NCBI GenBank assembly: GCA_026874595.1
Contig: CM049318.1
Location: forward strand, 13,003,241-13,067,240
Direction of reading: 5' to 3'
DNA: 64,000 nucleotides
DNA from: Sipunculus nudus
Lineage: Eukaryota; Annelida; Sipuncula; Golfingiida; Sipunculidae
Position 1 is the stretch's first letter; the number at the start of each line of letters is the position of its first letter. Positions 56,560-64,000 of the stretch are shown here, piece after piece. The notes below the pieces were generated by a model. That model ran no database searches and was not told the origin of the DNA. It worked only from the letters and a program-made list of their open reading frames with translations. The translations under genes and the position numbers were made by a program.

Positions 56560-56765
56560 CACCAATACCCGAAGCGTCCTTAAAAACGGCATGTGTCCGT
56601 GAGGACGACTATTTTGCTCCGATGGAAAATGTAACAAGCCTTTCCGAGACAGGAAGAAATTTCCGATTATTCACTGCGCTTTGTAGTATAAAATATTTAA
56701 TTGCCGGCAAGGTTACCCGCTGTTTAAAAATGCATAAACATTAACATAAACACACAATATTACCA
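56560..56765 (+). pseudogene. Isolated, strongly decayed methyltransferase exon-3 fragment
   Basis: CTCCGATGGAAAATGTAACA, then TTTCCGAGACAGGAAGAAAT, then TTATTCACTGCGCTTTG and ATTGCCGGCAAGG follow the order of exon 3 (GCCATGGAAAATGTCGCAGG, CTTGTGAAGTCAGGTGGAGA, TCATTCACTGCGCTTGG, GTTGCCGGGAAGG). It ends near 56760 after a degraded counterpart of the LLNIDENLHK region. It sits in the segment unique to unit B and has stops and indels. No other exons are seen near it. Confidence 0.75.
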
Positions 56766-57480
56766 ATTGTGTTTCTCGGCGCCCGTGGCCCATTATACCT
56801 GCCAATACACGTATGCGTCAATTTGGGAGTTTCTGTTAAGCTGTTGCCGGGATTTGACTAAAGAAGGGATACGGCGAACGGCGCCGTTCCGTGGCCCATG
56901 TGGCTTGGACTACAGAAAATTATTTCGGAATAAATTGTACGCATCAGAATGTGTGTGAAGTAGTCCCCGTAATTGACTTCTAAGGTATTGCAGATAAACG
57001 CATTTGGTGTTTCTATTATTTATATTTTATAAACCGTTCATAATGGTCACATACAACAATAGCAGATGCAAAACTTCGAAAAAAAACAGCAAAATGGCTA
57101 AACATAATGAAAACAATTTACAATTCTGATGAAATATTCAATAATCAGCATGTTGAGGACTTGTTCAAGTTTATCTTTATATTCAAAAGAGCAAATGAGA
57201 TACAACATTTAGTGTATATCTTCGCCGACAGATGCCGCATGATCCACACCCTGCGCAAAATAGGACCCCCAAATTTCATTTTAAGTAGAAACGTCCTCTG
57301 GCGGTAGGACATCAAGATCCATTACCTGTTCCATGAAACCTCAGATTAAATCATACTCATGTTAAATGGCTTCTACAAACTTTTTACCCTTCAGTTGATA
57401 GTCTTAATAAAATTAATATTTATTTAAAATAATTGAGTTTGCCTGACTTTTTTTCTGGTTTATCTGTCATAATGAACCAG
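56766..57480. other. Rest of the unit-B-specific insertion, no recognised gene
   Basis: Two small plus-strand frames (56767-56958 and 57107-57307) have mixed, not obviously simple composition, but no family I recognise and no clear splice support. Confidence 0.3.
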
Positions 57481-58125
57481 GGACACGTTCAGTTCTCTGT
57501 ATAGGCTTGAAATAGGGAAATATTCATTCGGTGAGGCAATTAAAAAAAATGAAACGTAATTTAAGTTTATTAGTTCTCTTATTTCATGTAATTGCTACAT
57601 GTCCATATGCTTTCGAAGGGATTTCTTGAATATGCTGAGACAGGGCGCCACTGAAGTAAAGGTAAAGATATATTAATTGAAAAGTGATCACAATCCTTAC
57701 TTCAAAACAATTAAAAAAGCAACTGGTAAAACATGAGCATATAATAGCTATGTACATGCATGCAGCAAATAGGACAAAATAAGTAACAATTCGTACATTA
57801 TTGTAATTTTAGCATTTAAAGGTATACATACGTGGAATCATATGTATTCTGTTTACACTGCGAGAACGTCTGCACATGTTTTATTAATTGTTTAACTTAC
57901 AAGTCTTCAATTAATACTGAAATATATCCAGGAAAGGAAATTGATACATATTATTTATATTGCATTTAATATTATTGTTTAAATCAAATATATGAATAAT
58001 TGTTGTATGGCCTTTGCAATAAAATAATTCTAAAATTGCGATTGATTACAGTTATGTATAAATTTATAATTACTTATGTTACTGACACAGGCCGTATGTC
58101 AGTAAATCGCCTGTTTTTGTTTATA

Positions 58126-59440
58126 TTGGGTGTTAAGAGAACAGTCTTCAAATGTTAGTGTTACGTAATTTACTTCAGATGTCACTACAAGAGTGAAAGT
58201 TTTAAGGAAGACAAATGCCACTAGGTGGCGTGTTACGTAGTCGGGTCGGTTGTTGCGCACTTTTTGTATTTTGTGTTGTCACCATGCTTGGAAAAAGACT
58301 ATGGAGTGAAGAGTGGCATATTCAGTAAGTATGATGTATCATCCTCCTTATTATGCTATATAGATGTTTGAAATATGTGCTTATAAAGACGTTACTATGT
58401 ATTCGTCATAATATTGTCAATATTTGACATTAACTTTTCTTATACACATTGTAATTATCGACACAAATATACAGCTTGAGCATATCTCCCTTTCACCCAC
58501 ATGGTCATACTGTGTTTACCTGCTTACCTGATAAGTATTTTTTCCACTCTTTAGGCGTATAATTCATTATACGAGTCATTCTCTTTATATGTTTAATGTA
58601 TTGGTTTATGTATGAAGATATAATGACTAATCTTAACTCTTTAGCCTGGTTGGTAAATCACTCGCATGTCGAAGCATTTGTATATCGAGGAGAGGGTCAT
58701 AGACGTACCCTATTAGGTAAATACCGCCATGGTCTGACTGAATTGTCTTAGAGCTAAGCTTATGTGTAGTCGGTAATTCACTCGATCTACGAGGAGAGGA
58801 TATTGGGCTGACCCTATCGTGTGATACCGCTGTGACTAGAACATGAAAAGAAATATGACTTTTATATTGTTATTAGCGCTTAATATCTGTGTATCGGTTT
58901 CAGCTACATTATAACTAGACCCACGATATGCCCTGAGTGGTTGACTGTCCTGCGACCGCACTATGATGTAATTGAAGGTCTTTCCCTTATTCCCTTATTA
59001 GTATCATTAACCGTGTACCCGTAGACATATCTGTATATTGAATTCATTGTTCAATGTAGGAGTCATACATATATAGTAGTGGTTTGTCATGGGTTTGTAG
59101 CCAAGGGTATTTAGAGATATATTTGATGCATAACAATGTATGCATTCCATTCTGTCATACTCAATCTGTGTATTCTGTCGGTCTATATATATTATGTCAC
59201 ATTTGTGTATTACCATATATTCTTTTCTTTTTCTTATAGTTTCACCACGTTTGTACCTTCACCGTTTTCATCCTATGCACGACGTGTGATAAGCTTGTGT
59301 GTCCTCAGTAGAGGTATATAGGTCACAAACCTGCGTTAATTCATTCAACATCTGCAACAACTTGTCCACTTTGCATTCATTTAAGAGACTTGTTCACAAT
59401 ATGCCATTTATGTTATTTAAATCATACAATAATTACGGAT
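58126..59440. other. Spacer between unit B and the TC microsatellite
   Basis: Not matched in units A or C. A short stretch (58284-58325) reads ACCATGCTTGGAAAAAGACT and runs to TTCA|GTAAGTATG, so it could be a small first exon with a perfect donor. Two related blocks of about 80 bases (58650-58735 and 58765-58845, each with GGTAAT/AATCACTCG, CGAGGAGAGG and ATACCGC) look like an old duplication. No gene is assigned. Confidence 0.3.
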
Positions 59441-59460
59441 AATGCATGATTTCAAACAGA

Positions 59461-59556
59461 ATCCCATCCATTCTTTCTCTCTCTGTATGTCTCTCTCTCT
59501 GTCTTTGTCTCTGTCTCTACTCTCTCTCTCTCTCACTCACTCTCTCTCTCTCTCTG

Positions 59557-59622
<66 letters not shown>

Positions 59623-59665
59623 TTTGTCTATGTCTTCTCTCACTCCCTTTCTATCTCTCTCGTCC
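59461..59665. repeat. (TC)n microsatellite
   Basis: About 200 bases of CT-rich repeat with TGT, CAC and TATG interruptions; the longest pure run is at about 59560-59620. Read-through gives meaningless Ser-Leu repeat frames. Confidence 0.97.
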
Positions 59666-60300
59666 ATACTGCATTAAAACATCTTTTATAATTAATACAA
59701 ACCCAAGATATAAAATACAGCAGCCCGAAAGTAGAAGCCATTTATGATTACATTCAAAACTCCAGGAATACAAAACACAGTACCAAAAACACAATATGTG
59801 CACCATGCAGTTTGATGTTAGGATAACTAGTGGATTCCAAGTAATCACAAACAATTGGAAATATTTGATTTTTACTCATATGAAGAATTGTTTGATTCCT
59901 TGCATAACCTATGTCATGTAAAGCCGATTAAAAAAAATAAAATTAAGCAAAGGAATTTTTAATTGAAAAACACTTTTTTAAATTAATTGATGTGAAAAAT
60001 ATAATTATATAATCTTTGGAAAGACAAACTACGAATTATTCATATTCAAAAGTTAGCTTTTGGTTCTGATTGATAGTGGGCGATAGAAACGGCTATTTTT
60101 GTGGCCTATCTACACGTTTTAATTTTTTTTTAATTGACCCTGCACGATCTATGTCTGACATCGACCATGCAGACAATTTGCAACTGCCGAAACCTGGGCT
60201 ACCACCCAAACAGAAGATAAACGAATGGAAAACTTTGACACACGCTTATGTTGCCTGCTAGTAGTGAGGTTGTAAACTAAGGGGGGAAATCAGATACAGA
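59666..60300. other. Intergenic, no gene assigned
   Basis: AT-rich. A 63-codon plus-strand frame (60070-60261) ends KQKINEWKTLTHAYVAC; its composition is plausible, but nothing is recognised. Confidence 0.3.
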
Positions 60301-60379
60301 ACCAATACTATATAGTTATTGATGAGGCTCAAAAATGTACACTGCTACTAGAAACAGCTTTAAAGTCCAGGCCAATAAA

Positions 60380-61000
60380 TCAGCTTTGAGGTATTATAGA
60401 TGCAGCAGTGGAGGATAGAATGAAAAGCTATGGACACCTCATACAGAAGCTAACCAAAAGGTGAACAATTTAGAAAATAAACTGAGATGAACTGAACCGA
60501 CCACATCAATACTCAATACGCACTTGCAGAAGGAGGAAGTTAAAATTGTAATAAACATGGCCAGATGACTGTAAAATATTGACATTCAGTCCAACGATAT
60601 GGATATCTCACATGGATTTGCAAACCGTCACCACAGAGTAGATTCAGACCAATACTTGTAAATTTTTCGTCTCAAAGGTAGCGGTACTGAAAAGGAAACC
60701 TGACCTGAAAATGGCAGGCGAGGAGTCCAGGAGGATTACATCAATGAGGATCTCACTCGAGCCAGAGTAGGAATGTTGCACACTAATCTCGGAATGAAAA
60801 GAGAGCAACTTATAACAGACTGTTGGACCCATGATGGAAAGGTGTGTGTTAGGGACCACGGGTGTAAAGTTTACATATTCAACAGCAGGGGTAAATTTTA
60901 TTCATGGGTGCAGGTAGTACAACAACATAAAATCCTATTAATAGAGGCCATTCAGACCAACCCACAACTAACTTCGTCACCAGGACAGGAAAGTTAAACT
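60380..61000 (+). mobile_element. Possible LINE ORF1-like relic
   Basis: Several plus-strand frames suggest a coiled-coil region (VEDRMKSYGHLIQKLTKR, then LENK) followed by RFRPILVNFSSQR and by an open end VQEDYINEDLTRARVGMLH, ITDCWTHDGKVCVRDHG and YIFNSRGKFYSW, stopping near 60996. This order (coiled coil, RPI-V-F, NEDLT-AR, CWT-DGK-V-D) is that of ORF1 proteins of some animal non-LTR retrotransposons. Frameshifts between the pieces show it is dead. No RT is attached. Confidence 0.5.
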
Positions 61001-61394
61001 ATGTTCTTTGTTGAATATATGTGCCTGTCTATATCATATTGTACATTATATTTCATTTGAAGTAATGTTTCGCGCATTGCTATTGTGTGGAGTTATCTTT
61101 AAAAGCGGAGCCGGTCTCAACATATAATGTTCACACATTTCGGTAAAAACAGTCAGTCTATTAATTAATATTCTGAAAGGAATGCGGATACCATTTAGTT
61201 CTCACTAAAACATTGCCTCCCGGATTCTTCATTCACTGTTTTTTTCTAAATAAAACCTCCTTCATTATCTGATCTGTTCTATAGTAATATGAGCATTGTG
61301 CTTTGTGTACTTTGAAACAATAAAAGTTTTTTGTTATATTTAATAATACCATCACTTTGAATGCTGTAATTGTATATTACTCTCACATTTTACA

Positions 61395-61574
61395 CAGAAC
61401 TTGAACGTAATTGAAAAGTAATTGTTCAAACAATTACTTTTCAAAAGTAATCGATTACAAGTACAATTACTTTTCAGGATTTCAGAAAGTAATCGGTTAC
61501 AAGTACAATTACTTGAAAAAGTAATTGTTATTACAATAACTTCAATTGCAATTACTTTTGGACCAAACTCTGGT
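61395..61574. repeat. AAGTAATTG/CGATTACAAGTA degenerate repeat ending in CAGAG-type terminus
   Basis: About 180 bases of alternating AAGTAATTG, AATCGATTACAAGTA and complements, ending CTTTTGGACCAAACTCTG at the edge of unit C. The reversed end CAGAGTTTGGTCC followed by palindromic subterminal repeats resembles a hAT-like terminus; no matching left end or transposase was found. Confidence 0.5.
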
Positions 61575-61955
61575 AGTAGTAGTGATAGTAGTACTAGTAG
61601 TAGTACCGTTCGTACGGAATCGTACCACCATTTTTTAAAATTTGCTATTTCTTATAGTGCAACCTTTAAAATTGGCCAGTATTCAGGAGTGAAAAGTTAA
61701 TCAATATCAGGCTTGACTTGCCTTACTTCCGTCATAGCTGAGGCGAATCTACGTTTTAACGATGAATCATTTTTTCTTTATATATTTGCAATTCTGTATA
61801 AAACTTCATTTTACATACAGACATGCACTTCAGTGGCAGATTATGGACCTGTCTCAATTAATATAAAGGTTTTGTAAAGTAAAGCTAGTTCTGTTTACAT
61901 CACGTTTTACCATCCGTATTATTTGGGGAGTGAGATACTTATTGATCTGGCTACG

Positions 61956-62099
61956 ATGTCAGTGCAGAAAGATATTGAGATCGATCCTCCCGATGTATTA
62001 TCCGAGTTTGTCACAGGACATCCCAGGAAACTACATAAAATCTTATTAGAGGGATTAGAGGACGGCGACACAGATACGCATTGCACCTGCAGTAATTAA
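61956..62099 (+). other. Short ORF (47 codons) upstream of copy C, possible old 5' exon
   Basis: ATG-initiated frame beginning MSVQKDIEIDPPDVLSEF and ending THCTCSN. In unit A the sequence GACACAG is followed by a GT donor (GTACGC). A phase-1 exon ending there would join in frame to the AG just before GAAACATGG of methyltransferase exon 1. In C the GT is AT, in A the frame is broken by indels, and in B the region is deleted. No known domain. It may be a lost N-terminal exon, a small upstream gene or chance. Confidence 0.3.
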
Positions 62100-62946
62100 T
62101 GTATTGTTTAATATCATGCAGTATATAATACATAAAGCAATGTATTGAGTATGCTAACATGGCGTAAGTTATGTTATTGCTTTCAAGCAAAGTATATTAA
62201 TGAAATGTAACAGCATATCAGTCTGTTTTGCGTATGTCGGTTTCATTGTTATGTGGGTATTGGCGTGTTTTGAAATGTAAAAACGACCGGTGACCGAAAT
62301 GTACAAGCAGCTCGCGTGTCACGTTACATTTGTTCGCGTGATTTAACGTTTGGCCTATAGTGGTCTTAATTGAAAACTGTCCCTGTGTAATTATATATAT
62401 AAATACATAACGTACTTGTGTGATAATTTCGCCAGCTCAAAAACGGCCCATTAGAGGCTGTTTTTGTTTATAATTGATTGTACCGACATAAACTGACCTA
62501 CATTGAGGACCTACCATAATTACCTGGGGTTAACCGTAAGCTGTTGTGTTTTGTGTTCGTATCTTAGTAATCATTTCGAGTTTATCAAGGCTGTTGTAGC
62601 TGTTGTCGTACGTCTTGATAATCTTGTAAGTCGGGTGTTTTCTTTGTGAGATAAAGGTTTTTAAGATTTAGTGTTTCTTTTGTCCAAATACTGCTCCGAT
62701 TACTTTAAATTGATGCATTCAATGTGTATTTACGTTTTCTTCCGACATAATTCTAACTTTAGATTAATTATATCGAAATAGCTCTGCTCTTACATAAGGG
62801 CCTTGGTTTGTTAAGGATTGTTCCTTTAACTGAAAATAAAGAGACCCTTTTCATGAAGGATTGAAATTACAATCTCACCTGCGAATAACGCATTCCTCTA
62901 AGTTACTAATGACTTGTCTAGGTTTCCAGGGTTTTTTTTAGGAAGC

Positions 62947-63805
62947 ATGGACCGCCGTGTCACAGATATGTACAAGTCAGCTTTTGATGGAAGGATTTAT
63001 TTAGATACGTCTTACAACATATTTCATGGACAATCATCCGCCTATCCTTTCTTCCGCAAAGATAAAGTGCAGTTGGAGCTGGATAATTTTAAATATGGTC
63101 GGTTCTTGTCAGTTCAATTCACAATATAACGAACTGTCAAATTCTACCATTTAAAGTTTTCATATTTCAAGATTTATTCAGACTATTTATACTTTGGGGA
63201 ATGATTCACTAGGTTGGACGGATAAAATCACTGATAAACGTAATTATAATCTTACCTAACAGTTATAGATATTCTATCATTTATTTTAGTTTAAAGAAAT
63301 CATTACTATTTATAAGATAGAGCATTCTGAATAAAGGAATATTCATTCATGTAAAATTGTGTCACTTTCATTGTACTTCTGGACATAAAGTAATATCGAT
63401 GAATTATCAATATTTCATGTATTCATCTTAATAAATGCTGTTATTTCATGGGGATCTTTGATTGTACATTAATGCTATACCTCAGTGTAACTGGCTAAGA
63501 TCAGATTCAAGGTTATAGGAAAGTAATATTGATACACAAAAAAAAAGGAACAACAACTTTTTTTTATAATTTGAAGTGTATTATAAATTCTTCACAGGAA
63601 ATATTAAAGGCCATAGACTTCTGGAAATCGGCTGTGGTCCAAGTATCGATTTCACCATTGTTCCGTGCCTCTACTTCAATGAGGTTTATATGGCCGACTT
63701 CAGCAAAGGTTCGCGAAATGACATTGATCTGTGGCGTTTGGGGTCGCCACGGGCATTTGACTGGTCCGGATATTTCAAACATATCATGCACCTTGAAGGC
63801 AATGG
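62947..63805 (+). CDS. NNMT/PNMT/TEMT-family methyltransferase, copy C (exons 1-2, rest beyond window)
   Basis: Exon 1 is 62947-63097 and exon 2 is 63577-63805, with the same lengths (151, 229) and phases as copy A. Donors are GTCGGT and GTATGT. The visible 126 codons are open: MDRRVTDMYKSAFDG..., LLEIGCGPSID (SAM motif I), MADFSKGSRNDIDLW, RAFDWSG, HLEGNG. Motif I has Ile where copy A has Phe (LLEIGCG against LLEFGCG), which is the more typical residue. Exon 3, by analogy with the 565-base intron of copy A, should begin near position 64371, outside the window. No lesion is visible, so C is the best candidate for the functional gene of this cluster. Cytosolic; substrate unknown. Confidence 0.8.
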
Positions 63806-64000
63806 GTATGTAACATATAATCAGATATATGATTAAATACGGTAACTTATGAACAGAAATTGTTTGTGTTTGAAAGAACGCCATCTCGCGGTTGTCATTT
63901 CATATTCAGGTTTTCCGTGCATCAGTCTATCAGTCCTACTGTCCGTTTATTCTTCACGCTCTTTCACACATTAACTCAAGGAATGTTCCCGCAACTCTTA

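Larger units (their letters stand above)
48515..58125. repeat. Segmental duplication unit B (NNMT-like cluster)
   Basis: Colinear with unit A in the same orientation, but lacking the 35.5-kb LINE, the 42.5-kb short element and about 1 kb around the 38.7-kb short ORF. It has gained long (TA)n tracts and an extra segment at about 56370-57480. It is more diverged from A than C is. Confidence 0.75.
61575..64000. repeat. Segmental duplication unit C (left part, cut by window edge)
   Basis: Starts within the GTA triplet repeat and is colinear with unit A from 38325 onwards to the window end, differing by only a few bases per hundred in the samples compared. It is the youngest pair in the cluster. 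B lies between them but is more diverged. Confidence 0.8.

Noticed and set aside
59442-59747. Ser-Leu repeat frames
   Set aside because: Read-through of the (TC)n microsatellite.

Overview
The window is AT-rich animal nuclear DNA. It shows short coding exons with GT/AG introns, long (TA)n tracts, non-LTR retrotransposon debris, a tRNA-type SINE and small inverted-repeat elements. Repeat content and the expanded small-methyltransferase families suggest a lophotrochozoan, most likely a bivalve mollusc; the species is inferred, not shown. There is no CRISPR array, operon or prokaryotic signal.

Two unrelated methyltransferase clusters sit in separate tandem segmental duplications. (1) About 1.5-24.3 kb holds three units (U1 and U2 about 10 kb each, U3 truncated). 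Each carries, on the minus strand, a two-exon gene for a membrane-anchored FkbM-type methyltransferase. U1 and U2 copies look intact (279 codons each). U3 is a pseudogene: its last exon has frameshifts and a stop, and a deletion has removed its first exon. U1 and U2 also share a 3.2-kb inverted-repeat structure, a SINE and simple repeats. (2) About 34.5-64 kb holds three plus-strand copies (A, B, C) of a three-exon gene of the NNMT/PNMT/TEMT methyltransferase family. A is nearly intact but frameshifted near its C-terminus. B is a pseudogene. C is intact as far as it is visible and runs off the right edge before exon 3. Extra exon-3 relics, two of them inverted, lie between the copies.

The middle, about 24.3-34.4 kb, is intergenic and holds LINE 3'-end fragments, a GTACT-rich repeat and otherwise unremarkable AT-rich sequence. 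LINE insertions (CR1/L2/Rex-like at 35.5 kb, Tx1/L1-like at 45.3 kb, a possible ORF1 relic at 60.7 kb) interrupt or separate the second cluster. Most other open frames are antisense shadows, microsatellite read-through or chance frames.

The main biological content is birth-and-death evolution of two small methyltransferase families, with each copy at a different stage of decay. I did not find a convincing new multi-gene system. The less ordinary items are the inverted exon-3 relics, an in-phase cassette-exon candidate in U2, and a short ORF upstream of copy C whose ancestral splice phase would fit the methyltransferase.
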